Origin: Proteiniphilum sp. UBA5384
GTDB taxonomy: Bacteria; Bacteroidota; Bacteroidia; Bacteroidales; Dysgonomonadaceae
NCBI RefSeq assembly: GCF_002410825.1
Contig: NZ_DHOS01000026.1
Coordinates: 1-7,091 of the forward strand
DNA: 7,091 nucleotides
Reading direction: 5' to 3'
Positions within the stretch are counted from its first letter, which is position 1; every line of letters begins with the position of its first letter. The position numbers were made by a program, and so were the translations under genes. The notes under the pieces were generated by a model. The model searched no databases. It was given only the letters and a program-made list of their open reading frames with translations, and was not told the DNA's origin. Positions 1 to 6,655 of the stretch are shown here, piece after piece.

Positions 1-146
1 GACGAATGGATTGTTTTTATCCTATTCTGTTTCCTTGATTGAGGACTTTGCTTGTCCAAATATTTAGCATTCACTTCTACTGTTTTTTCGGAAACAGAAG
101 TGGTTCGCTTCAAAATATCAGGTGTTATTTTGTATGGAGGCGTCAT
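1..146 (-). CDS. Fic family protein, N-terminal fragment (continues past the left edge)
   Basis: A minus-strand frame opens with ATG at 146-144 and stays open for 48 codons to the window edge. An in-frame TGA at 164-162 lies just upstream, so this ATG is the first possible start. The protein begins MTPPYKITPDIL and reaches SPQSRKQNRIKTIHS. This pattern (PPY-x-ITP-x-IL near the start, then SP-x-x-R-x-x-NRI-x-TIHS) is what I know from the N-terminal Fic_N region of stand-alone Fic/DOC proteins, where it is normally followed by S-x-AIEGN. The Fic catalytic motif HPFxxGNGR would lie beyond the window, so activity cannot be judged. Fic enzymes mostly transfer AMP from ATP to a hydroxyl group of a target protein, and many act as toxins or regulators. 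The gene is transcribed in the same direction as the three-gene operon but is separated from it by a transposase remnant. The family call is recognition from memory. Confidence 0.72.
   Translation of the reverse strand, partial: MTPPYKITPDILKRTTSVSEKTVEVNAKYLDKQSPQSRKQNRIKTIHS
72..102. repeat. Imperfect inverted repeat (hairpin) inside the Fic coding region
   Basis: CACTT (72-76) and CTGTTT (80-85) pair with AAACAG (92-97) and AAGTG (98-102). This gives an 11-bp stem with a 3-base bulge and a 6-base loop. No T-run follows on either strand, so it is not a typical intrinsic terminator. It lies within codons 15-25 of the Fic gene and may be chance or an mRNA structure. Confidence 0.4.
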
Positions 147-191
147 GCATTTATGATAGTATCATTTGATAGTATTAAAGATAACAGTTTT

Positions 192-212
192 TCCTCAATC
201 CTCAATCCTCAA
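192..212. repeat. TCCTCAA x3 tandem repeat
   Basis: Three perfect, contiguous copies of the 7-mer TCCTCAA lie at 192-198, 199-205 and 206-212. They fall about 50 bp upstream of the Fic start codon, between it and a possible -7 element. Such short tandem units can change copy number by slippage. Confidence 0.75.
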
Positions 213-268
213 ATTCAATTACGTCTAACAGTTGTTGAACTAAACCTGCATACGTGGGTAGTTTTTGA

Positions 269-276
269 CAAAAGTA
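269..276 (-). promoter_or_regulatory. Possible -7 element for the Fic gene
   Basis: On the minus strand the sequence reads TACTTTTG, an exact match to the Bacteroidota -7 consensus TAnnTTTG. Transcription would start near 262 and leave a leader of roughly 115 bases before the Fic ATG. I could not find a convincing -33 TTTG/TTG about 20 bp upstream, so the site is weakly supported. It overlaps one arm of the inverted repeat at 274-354. Confidence 0.28.
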
Positions 277-354
277 CCTGATTCTTTATATATTCGATGA
301 TTTTTCACCACAAAAAATGTCAGAATATGAGAAAAATCTTAACTACTCAGGTAC
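274..354. repeat. Nested inverted repeat GTACCTGA ... TCAGGTAC
   Basis: GTACCTGA (274-281) is the exact reverse complement of TCAGGTAC (347-354). If two extra C bases in the right arm are allowed, the pairing extends outward to AAAA/TTTT (270-273 and 357-360). Nested inside, GATTTTTC (299-306) is the exact complement of GAAAAATC (331-338) around a 24-base loop. The structure could be an RNA fold, an operator or an old element end. Chance cannot be excluded in AT-rich DNA. Confidence 0.4.
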
Positions 355-636
355 CCTTTTCCTGACCAATGATAAAGAATTTCGCAGGGTTGTTGACATC
401 CTGTTGTAACTTTTTTTGAATTTTTCCTCATGCTGCTATCCCTATATTGAAATTGTTATATATCAGCTTATTGATGGCTATTTGGAAGGCATTGTCGGCC
501 TTTAGAAATTTCAGAAATGGCCCTCCGAAAGAAGGGGCACGGGTCTCTCCAAAATGCCCAGGGCAGCCTTTAATGCGCTGATGCACAAATCGATAAATTT
601 GCGCAGATCCATAATTTTTTCCCTCTTTGTGGATGG

Positions 637-963
637 ATGAAAAAGGACTTTACTACAGGACTTGGAAAGAGTGTCGAAGCAGACCGGGCAAAGCTCTCCC
701 GGCGGCACAGGCAGGTACTTCGGGAACCCGGACTTTCCGAAGATCCTAACTTCAAAGAACTGCCAGAGTGGCTAATGGTGCAGGCGAAGACGAAGGCCAA
801 CGGAGCCCTTGTTAAGACCCTATTGAAAGTCAGCGGGTGCTTCCGCTCCGAGGAAGGAGCTGGGAACTATGCCACCGTTGCCTCCGTCATCCAAATGGCG
901 ACGGGGAACGGACAGAACCCCTTTGAGGTCCTTCGGGTTATTGCAACCCTTGCGCAAGCGTAG
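637..963 (+). pseudogene. IS66-type transposase C-terminal remnant
   Basis: The frame from ATG 637 to TAG 961-963 would encode 108 residues and is open back to a TAA at 571-573. Its C-terminal third, from KVSGCFRSEEGAGNYA through SVIQMATGNGQNPFEVL, resembles the end of IS66-family transposases. There a conserved NNxAER...KxxxKVSGxFRSxxGA segment is followed by a helix ending in NGxNPFxxL. The NN-x-AER block just upstream is not recognisable (the sequence reads KTKANGALVKTLL), and no DDE catalytic core is present. I therefore call it a decayed fragment rather than a gene. It is clearly richer in G+C than its neighbours, which suggests a separate origin. It points toward the 3' end of the helicase gene on the opposite strand. 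A small hypothetical protein is the alternative. Confidence 0.5.
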
Positions 964-984
964 TTTCGAGTATAGCATAGTTAT

Positions 985-997
985 TGACTAATAGTCA
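985..997. repeat. 13-bp palindrome between convergent coding regions
   Basis: TGACTA and TAGTCA (985-990, 992-997) form a perfect inverted repeat around one A. It lies 12 bp past the helicase stop, between the helicase and the oppositely oriented transposase remnant. CATAG (976-980) and CTATG (1009-1013) could add an outer stem. No T-run follows on either side, so a terminator role is only possible. I found no better terminator for the operon. Confidence 0.35.
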
Positions 998-1008
998 GGA
1001 CTCTCTGT

Positions 1009-3162
1009 CTATGACCGGAGTACCTTAGTAGTTACTAATTTTGTATTGGCAATAAATTGGAATGTCCCTTCAAAATCGAAAGTCTTTTGTTTGATCAAGG
1101 CCACTTTATATTTTTCAGGAAGGTGCTTTCCCCATTTCGGAATATGAATAAGATGAGGTGTCTCTTCTAAACTACTGTACAAAAGGGAATCTAAATCATC
1201 CTTTAACAGCAACAAGGAGTGCCAGATAGCAAGAGAATTAGATTCATCCATGTCTGATAACTCCATAGAGCATCCGTTATTCGTGATCAAAGCAGAAATA
1301 TTACGTTTAGACATCAAGTACCTCAAGGTCTCTGTTACTTTTGTTCCCGCGAACAGATGAATTATCGAGCGATTATTCATACATAGTAGCGGTCGCTCGG
1401 TGGTTGGATTCTGAATACTCATGGGCCTGAAATCTTTACGCAACTCTTTCAAGGCTTGGTTGGATTTCTCGTCCAGCACCGAAAACTCCTCATCGGAAAA
1501 AAGGATCCTAAACATTTCCCCATGAATGAGTGGATGCACGTTCACCCCGCTGCCGATAAAAGTGGGCTTTTTCCCGTCCAGAGCAGGGACAACAAAAATT
1601 TTCCCCGCTTCTGTATCCACTTCCACTATTTTCCATATTTTGGCGGCCAAAAGTATATTATTATCCGATTGCACCTGGGGCGTAAAGGGCAGGTTGCCGA
1701 TCACTTTGGAGTTATGGACGACATTAAAATTAATTTCCCGCTCAAACGTGCTAAAAAACTCCCTGTTATTGACAATCCTCTCTCCCTCGATCCCAACAAT
1801 CAATTCATGGCCAATCTTTTCAATAAAATCGATTCCAATAAAATAATCTATTATTTCGGCAATTTCAGATCGCTGTATATTCCTGAAGGCAAAGTTTGAG
1901 GATAATTTTTCGATTAGAACCCGATAATCTATCCCGTTATGCCCTTTAATAATGGAAAGGGCCTGATGAGCAAGGATATCGTATGGCCGTTCAACAATAT
2001 CCGGCGACTCGATGCAATCCTTTTCATACAAGCTCCAACAGGCAAGCGCCTGGAGCATCGACCAAGGAGAAGTCGCGTAGAGCGTTAAGTTGCTCTCTTC
2101 TTCATTTTTTCGTCCACTTCGTCCGGCTCGTTGAATAAGCGAAGAAACGCTGTGAGTAGCATCCACCTGAATAATCTCATCCACCGACCCAATATCTATA
2201 CCAAGCTCCAGGGTAGAAGTGCAAGAAATTGAGAAATTCTCTCGCTGGCTATTTTTGGCGAAAAACTCCACATATTCCCTGATTCCCTTATCTATCGAAG
2301 AGTGATGAGCAAAGAAGTTCCCGTGCCCCCCCACTCGTTCTGAAATCTTTTTCAATTTTACCGCAACCTCTTCAACACGTCCCCGGCTGTTAGGAAATAT
2401 AAGGGTTTTATTGGCATGCACGTGCCGATAGATATCTTTGATAAGATCTGGTGGCAATTCTGTCTCATCTTTCCCGTCAAAATAACGAAATTCGGTGTGC
2501 AAGGGCTTTTTACTCCTATCGAGCAGCACTTTTGTCCTTGCTTCATTGCCCGTGATCTTTTTCGCTTCGTCATAATCTCCTATGGTTGCGGATAATCCAA
2601 TAATCCGGAACGGCGTGCCATTCTTTTCCTGGAGCCTGTAGAGAATTGACTTTAATTGAATACCTCTGTCCGTTCCAATGAAAGAGTGAATCTCATCGAT
2701 TACCACAAATTTGAGGTTCGAAAAAAGATACGTCACGTTATACGGTTTTGTAACGAACATCGCTTCCAGGGATTCCGGTGTAATAAGCACGATACCCCGC
2801 GGCTCTTTCAGTATTCGGTCCTTGGCAGCTCGATTGGCTTCTCCGTGCCATTTAGTGACCGGCACATCCATATACTTGCATAGATCTTCCACCCGTGCAA
2901 ACTGATCGTTGATCAAAGCGATCAGGGGAGAGATATACAGGACTTGAATTCCCTCGGATGAAAAATCAACGGAAGAAAGAATAGGTAAAAAAGCTGCCTC
3001 CGTTTTTCCAGAAGCCGTTCTGGCCGCCAGAATATAATTATCGTTATCACCCAGAATATATCGTATCGCGCTATGTTGGATGGGCCGAAGCTCCGTCCAC
3101 CGTTTTTCATGAATATAACGCCTGATTGGCTCCGATAGTAAAGAAAAAGCATCCGCTGCCAT
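1009..3162 (-). CDS. Lhr-like superfamily 2 DEAD/DEAH-box helicase (BrxHI-type)
   Basis: This 717-residue cytoplasmic protein carries a complete SF2 helicase motif set. Q-motif region RPIQ is at 26-29, motif I ARTASGKT at 47-54, Ia SPLIALINDQ at 78-87 and Ib TPES at 128-131. Motif II DEIH is at 156-159, III SAT at 191-193, IV FPNS at 256-259, V TSTLELGIDIG at 315-325 and VI QRAGRSGR at 344-351. All catalytic residues are present, so it should be an active ATP-dependent nucleic-acid motor. The layout resembles Lhr-family helicases and the BrxHI helicase of type 2 BREX. Residues from about 400 to 717 match no domain I can name and probably hold an accessory DNA- or partner-binding part. The ATG overlaps the stop of the upstream ATPase gene (TAATG), so translation is probably coupled. 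AGAGG lies 7 bases before the ATG and may help. It is the last gene of the operon. Confidence 0.93.
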   Translation of the reverse strand: MAADAFSLLSEPIRRYIHEKRWTELRPIQHSAIRYILGDNDNYILAARTASGKTEAAFLPILSSVDFSSEGIQVLYISPLIALINDQFARVEDLCKYMDVPVTKWHGEANRAAKDRILKEPRGIVLITPESLEAMFVTKPYNVTYLFSNLKFVVIDEIHSFIGTDRGIQLKSILYRLQEKNGTPFRIIGLSATIGDYDEAKKITGNEARTKVLLDRSKKPLHTEFRYFDGKDETELPPDLIKDIYRHVHANKTLIFPNSRGRVEEVAVKLKKISERVGGHGNFFAHHSSIDKGIREYVEFFAKNSQRENFSISCTSTLELGIDIGSVDEIIQVDATHSVSSLIQRAGRSGRKNEEESNLTLYATSPWSMLQALACWSLYEKDCIESPDIVERPYDILAHQALSIIKGHNGIDYRVLIEKLSSNFAFRNIQRSEIAEIIDYFIGIDFIEKIGHELIVGIEGERIVNNREFFSTFEREINFNVVHNSKVIGNLPFTPQVQSDNNILLAAKIWKIVEVDTEAGKIFVVPALDGKKPTFIGSGVNVHPLIHGEMFRILFSDEEFSVLDEKSNQALKELRKDFRPMSIQNPTTERPLLCMNNRSIIHLFAGTKVTETLRYLMSKRNISALITNNGCSMELSDMDESNSLAIWHSLLLLKDDLDSLLYSSLEETPHLIHIPKWGKHLPEKYKVALIKQKTFDFEGTFQFIANTKLVTTKVLRS

Positions 3163-4475
3163 TACAAAACCTCTATAATGTCAAGCACATCATCTGCCGG
3201 CCGTTCATCTTTTATCTCAATGCCGCCCACAAGTTTTTTAAAAGTAACCCCTGGATTTTGCCGAAGCGTGCTTAATATATTCAGAAAACCACGTATCACC
3301 TCTCTTGGAAGTAAAAACTCCGACGCGCCAGGCTTATTATACATCTCCTCCATGAAAAACCGGATATCCCTTTCGCTTAGGTCGATATTTGTTTTATAGT
3401 TGAAATCGAAAATACCCTTGAGGTTTTTCAGCAGCACGAATATTTCATTATGATTGATAGGAGTAAGCTTGATAACCGGCTGTGCAAGGTCTTTCATTCC
3501 ATCCACCGCATACTTATTGGGCTCTAGCCTTGTTTTCAATGCGTTGTAGCAATACAACCCTCTTCGTTCGTTCTCTAGAAACTCCCTTGTTCCGGCAATA
3601 TTGAAGAACATGTTGGAAACTTTTCCCTGGTAGCAATCGTTATAGATCGCAAGCAGTTTCTCGTAATTTTTTTCCCTTGTCAGCGAGTTCGAAATCTTGT
3701 AAAGATTTACTGCTTCATCCAGGTTAATCATAAAACCACTGTATCCCATGGAGACGAATAACTTTGTGAAATTCTTCAGCATATCATAATAATTCTGGTC
3801 GTTAATGATCTCCCTCACTCCCAGATCCTGGCGGGCTTCGGTTTTTGTTCGGTATTCTCCCTTCAACCAGCGCAGCGCATTACGTCGCAAATAATCGTCC
3901 CCCTGTATATACCCCTCGTAATATTTCATCACGATCACTCCAAAATCATATCCGCCAACTTCTGTTATCTCGTTGATTGTTTTGAAAATATTCTGTTGTA
4001 TCAACGGCAAATATTGTTCGTTTCGGATTTCAGTCAGCGAGACATCAGACTCTTTCGCCGTGAATTCCATCACCTGCTCAATCCATTTTTCGAGCAACGA
4101 GGGAAGCGCACCGCCATCGGGCTTCGTGTTAATAGAAATATTATCGATTATGGCTGAATAGAGAGCCACCGCTTTGCCGTCGTACGAGTACAAACGGTTA
4201 TCGGGGGTGAAATCAGCTCCCGCCACCACGAATTTCTTTTTTAAGGCAACCGATTTAATAAGGTGAAACATGAACGATTTTCCGGAACCGAAATCCCCGA
4301 TCCAAAACTTCATCACGTTATGCCCGTTTTTCACATCCTCAAGCGCATCCATTACAGCAGCAATCTCATCGTCTCGTCCAACAGCAATATGTTGAACCCC
4401 CGATCTCGGCACAATTCCGCCTATTAAAGAGTTGATAATTTCAGTAGCTTCCTTAGGTTTAACTTTGATTCCCAT
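3162..4475 (-). CDS. BrxD-like P-loop ATP-binding protein (DUF2791 family)
   Basis: The 437-residue protein has a Walker A motif GDFGSGKS at 60-67 and a Walker B segment GFMINLDE at 247-254. A sensor-like strand NIAGTREFL follows at 292-300. Characteristic family stretches are LGVREIINDQNYYDMLKN (218-235) and DEAVNLYKI...TREKNYEKLL (253-275), and PREVIRGFLNIL lies near the C-terminus (390-401). Together they identify the DUF2791 'BREX system ATP-binding' family, the BrxD component of type 2 BREX. Members also occur outside BREX beside TerB-domain proteins. Its biochemical role is not established; by analogy with other P-loop partners of helicases it may load or switch the helicase. It starts inside the end of the TerB gene (17-bp overlap) after an A-rich stretch, and its stop overlaps the helicase start by one base. 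A tight three-gene transcription and translation unit is therefore very likely. Confidence 0.9.
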   Translation of the reverse strand: MGIKVKPKEATEIINSLIGGIVPRSGVQHIAVGRDDEIAAVMDALEDVKNGHNVMKFWIGDFGSGKSFMFHLIKSVALKKKFVVAGADFTPDNRLYSYDGKAVALYSAIIDNISINTKPDGGALPSLLEKWIEQVMEFTAKESDVSLTEIRNEQYLPLIQQNIFKTINEITEVGGYDFGVIVMKYYEGYIQGDDYLRRNALRWLKGEYRTKTEARQDLGVREIINDQNYYDMLKNFTKLFVSMGYSGFMINLDEAVNLYKISNSLTREKNYEKLLAIYNDCYQGKVSNMFFNIAGTREFLENERRGLYCYNALKTRLEPNKYAVDGMKDLAQPVIKLTPINHNEIFVLLKNLKGIFDFNYKTNIDLSERDIRFFMEEMYNKPGASEFLLPREVIRGFLNILSTLRQNPGVTFKKLVGGIEIKDERPADDVLDIIEVL

Positions 4476-6375
4476 ATATTATTGTTTTTAAGTAGTCATC
4501 CGAAACAACAAAGCAATCCTCGTCGTCTTCAATCAGGACATCATCCAGCGTTTCATAGCACAGATCGTTGATTTTTTCAATCAACCCGTTTGCCATGAAT
4601 CCCTTCGATTTGGCAAAATCCTCTACTTCTGTTTTTGTCATGCAGTAGTCACTCTGTTTAAAAAGACCCAATAATTCTAACTGATGCCCGTCCAATAAAT
4701 GATGCGCCGATTGCAAATTGTTTACTACCGGCATTTTCTCTACTACCTCCTCTTCATCCTCTTCCTCATCCATCACTTCATTTAGCAATTGCACCGTTTC
4801 CGAATGGAGTCTCGTTATCTTCTCAATCTCCTTCTTATCCAAGTTGATTTTTCTGCGTACCGGCAGGTACAAATCATGGATAGCCTCATACGCTTTTTCC
4901 CGGTCCTTATCTTTTTTATACTGGTTAACGATATCTTCAAACAGGCTCTGAAGCCCCTCCTTCCTGAACAGTTTTTTACAGGTACATTTAGGCAAAGGCT
5001 TCTCTTCGTCATTGAAAAAGTGGTGATATACATCAATATACTGCAAATAGACTTTCAAAGCCGCAACATTGTTGATCCCGGCAAGCAATTTTGCGGCATC
5101 AAAAAGTAAATGCTGTACACCCGGATTTTCTTTGTTTATTTTCGTGAGCCTGTGGATGTTTTGTAAATAATATTGCACATCCATGTTTTGATTGAAAGCA
5201 GCTTTAACCTCCTCGTGGACAATTCTCCAGCGAGTTCTGTAAACAGTGTTAACTTCCGTTTCTTCCTCATCGGTAAACTCGGGTAGCTTCTTCGCAAGGG
5301 GATCAATAAGTGGTCCCACCAGTTCCAATAACCCGGTTATCTCCTTTTTACTTCGTTCGTTATGCTCGTACGTGAAAATGTCAACACTCCTGTTTAGTTC
5401 ATACCTTTCATAAAGTTTATTGCGACAAAGCCTGAAGATACAATTCTTCACCATTCTTACCTTTTCTTCTATCGTCAGGTCGTGATAGGTAAACACCGAT
5501 TGGCTATGATCATACGCGCCATTTTGACTTTTGAAATTAAATGAAATGGCTGTATTGTATATTAATTGTTCCTTCACATCTTTCATCACCTCGCGAAATA
5601 ATTCCACCTGTCTGATCTTCATAAACTCGAAACCCGAGCACATAGAATCCCATTTCGATTCAAAATAATCAAAGAGAATCTGCTCTGACTTAGAAAGTCT
5701 CAATTTTTCTGAATATCTATCTGAAAAGCTCCATTCTCTTGAATGAGGGAACTGCTCCATGATATCCTCGATGCTCGTCTCTCCATTCGTGCAAACTTTC
5801 TTCCATTGTCCCGATTTCTTTGCCCTTTGTATCAGTTTTAGCTCTGCATAAGGTTTCGTTACCGGGTAATGCTCTATAAGTGCCTGCATCTGTGTAGTGA
5901 GTCGCGTAAGATCCGGTTGGTTGTCATATTCATCCAGGAAATCAAACATCAAGGTAAACGCATAATTTTCATTTTCGTCCAGACTAAGATACTCCCCTGA
6001 TATAAAACTGTTTTTGAACCTCTTGTAGAACGCTTTGACCCTCGCGCTGGCATATTCTAAAGAACGGGTAGAGTAGATATATTCCTTTGACCAATAGGGC
6101 ACATAATCACAATTAAATATCTCACTGTCTTGATCGGTTGAAGGAGGAATCCTGATAGATTCTCCAGAAATATCGATCACAGAATCATCTCTTTTATCAT
6201 CCCTTTCAAGCCAGTTGCTTTCGCGTGACACGCGTGACGCATTTCCTTTCTTGGTCGATGTTTGTGCAATAACCGAGATAATCCAGACAATTGACGTGAT
6301 GAGTATACTTACCCAGAACGGAACTCCAACCACTAATAAAACTACCATCCCTACTATTGCCCAAAACCATATCAT
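4459..6375 (-). CDS. Membrane-anchored TerB-N/TerB-C domain protein
   Basis: With the start at 6375 the protein has 638 residues. Residues 2-36 are strongly hydrophobic and split by a PFW turn, which suggests a two-helix membrane hairpin or re-entrant anchor. The basic stretch after it (TSTKKGNASRVSR) would put the rest in the cytoplasm. Residues about 80-200 resemble TerB_N, with YWSKEYIYS, FKNSFISGEYL and ENYAFTLMFDFLDEY as hallmarks. Residues about 500-635 resemble TerB_C, with LDGHQLELLGLF, GFMANGLIEKIND and a final VSDDYLKTII. An acidic run DEEEDEEE sits at 536-543 and a CTC pair at 464-466. I see no clear separate TerB core. An ATG at 6432 would add 19 residues, but the probable promoter's -7 box lies downstream of it, so I reject it. 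TerB-type proteins are linked to tellurite/stress and phage-response systems and may bind metal. It is the first gene of the operon. Confidence 0.85.
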   Translation of the reverse strand: MIWFWAIVGMVVLLVVGVPFWVSILITSIVWIISVIAQTSTKKGNASRVSRESNWLERDDKRDDSVIDISGESIRIPPSTDQDSEIFNCDYVPYWSKEYIYSTRSLEYASARVKAFYKRFKNSFISGEYLSLDENENYAFTLMFDFLDEYDNQPDLTRLTTQMQALIEHYPVTKPYAELKLIQRAKKSGQWKKVCTNGETSIEDIMEQFPHSREWSFSDRYSEKLRLSKSEQILFDYFESKWDSMCSGFEFMKIRQVELFREVMKDVKEQLIYNTAISFNFKSQNGAYDHSQSVFTYHDLTIEEKVRMVKNCIFRLCRNKLYERYELNRSVDIFTYEHNERSKKEITGLLELVGPLIDPLAKKLPEFTDEEETEVNTVYRTRWRIVHEEVKAAFNQNMDVQYYLQNIHRLTKINKENPGVQHLLFDAAKLLAGINNVAALKVYLQYIDVYHHFFNDEEKPLPKCTCKKLFRKEGLQSLFEDIVNQYKKDKDREKAYEAIHDLYLPVRRKINLDKKEIEKITRLHSETVQLLNEVMDEEEDEEEVVEKMPVVNNLQSAHHLLDGHQLELLGLFKQSDYCMTKTEVEDFAKSKGFMANGLIEKINDLCYETLDDVLIEDDEDCFVVSDDYLKTIIYGNQS

Positions 6376-6419
6376 GCTATTAATTTTTAACAAATACCCT
6401 TTTACTGCATTGAAATGCA

Positions 6420-6449
6420 CAAAGATAAACATTTAAAATGTATCATCAA
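6420..6449 (-). promoter_or_regulatory. Bacteroidota-type promoter of the TerB-ATPase-helicase operon
   Basis: On the minus strand TTG (6449-6447) is followed after exactly 19 bases by TATCTTTG (6427-6420). This matches the Bacteroidota sigma-ABfr consensus TTTG-N19/21-TAnnTTTG, except that the first base of the -33 box is C. Transcription would start near 6413 and leave an A/T-rich leader of about 38 bases before the ATG at 6375. The promoter overlaps the first codons of the divergent HsdR_N remnant. Confidence 0.62.
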
Positions 6450-6655
6450 GATTGGTCATATTCTAATCGTCAGTTAAACGAAAATGCTTTTGTAATACCG
6501 TTATTGAATGCACCTGGATATGACGTGTTCAATCCAATGGGAGTAATGCCCGAGTTCACCTGTGATATCGGCACAAAAAAGGGGGAAAGATAGACTACGC
6601 AACATTGAAAGACGGCAAACCTATTATGCTCATCGAGTTTAAGCAAAGGGCAAAT
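6438..6655 (+). pseudogene. HsdR_N (type I restriction R-subunit N-terminal-like) nuclease remnant, frameshifted
   Basis: From ATG 6438 the frame reads NENAFVIPLLNAPGYDVFNP and then PEFTCDIGTKKGE before a TAG at 6591-6593. The next frame, from 6590, continues with IDYATLKDGKPIMLIEFK. Joined, the two halves give the classic HsdR_N nuclease pattern: GYDVFNP, PEFTxDxGxKKGExxDYA, and then LIExK. The PD-(D/E)xK residues are the Asp of DYA at 6593-6595 and the E-F-K at 6635-6643. One base is missing in the A-run at 6586-6588, which breaks the gene. Similarity stops around 6650-6660, where the family would go on with the rest of the fold, so the fragment is also truncated. It may come from a stand-alone HsdR_N protein rather than a complete HsdR. 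The frameshift could be a sequencing error, but the truncation could not be explained that way. Confidence 0.72.

Larger units (their letters stand above)
147..636. other. AT-rich intergenic region without a recognisable gene
   Basis: I see no protein-like frame of useful length between the Fic start and the transposase remnant. Short open stretches on both strands have poor composition. The region contains a possible -7 element for the Fic gene, a triple TCCTCAA repeat and a nested inverted repeat, listed separately. From about 500 onward the base composition becomes clearly more GC-rich, so the foreign segment that holds the transposase remnant may begin there rather than at 637. Confidence 0.5.

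Noticed and set aside
39..281. Open frame of 80 codons on the plus strand
   Set aside because: It begins with TTG, has poor protein-like composition, and its first half is antisense to the better-supported Fic N-terminus.
393..421. TTGACA-N17-TTGAAT resembling a sigma-70 promoter on the plus strand
   Set aside because: The -10 box is weak, the host appears to use the Bacteroidota-type promoter, and no intact gene follows on the plus strand.
511..800. Two minus-strand open frames opposite the transposase remnant
   Set aside because: They are antisense to the GC-rich remnant, have no recognisable motif, and are probably shadows of its codon structure.
1456..1899. Plus-strand open frame of 147 codons inside the helicase gene
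   Set aside because: It is antisense to a well-supported helicase with intact motifs and shows no family-like sequence.
4718..5109. Plus-strand serine-rich and hydrophobic open frames inside the TerB gene
   Set aside because: The serine run is the antisense of the acidic DEEEDEEE stretch; both frames are shadows.
1009..6375. Interpretation as a complete BREX type 2 system
   Set aside because: No PglZ, PglX, PglW or PglY gene is present, and the flanks hold unrelated fragments.
6376..6432. N-terminal extension of the TerB protein from the ATG at 6432
   Set aside because: The -7 box (6420-6427) of the likely promoter lies inside it, and the added residues look unlike a natural N-terminus before the membrane segment.
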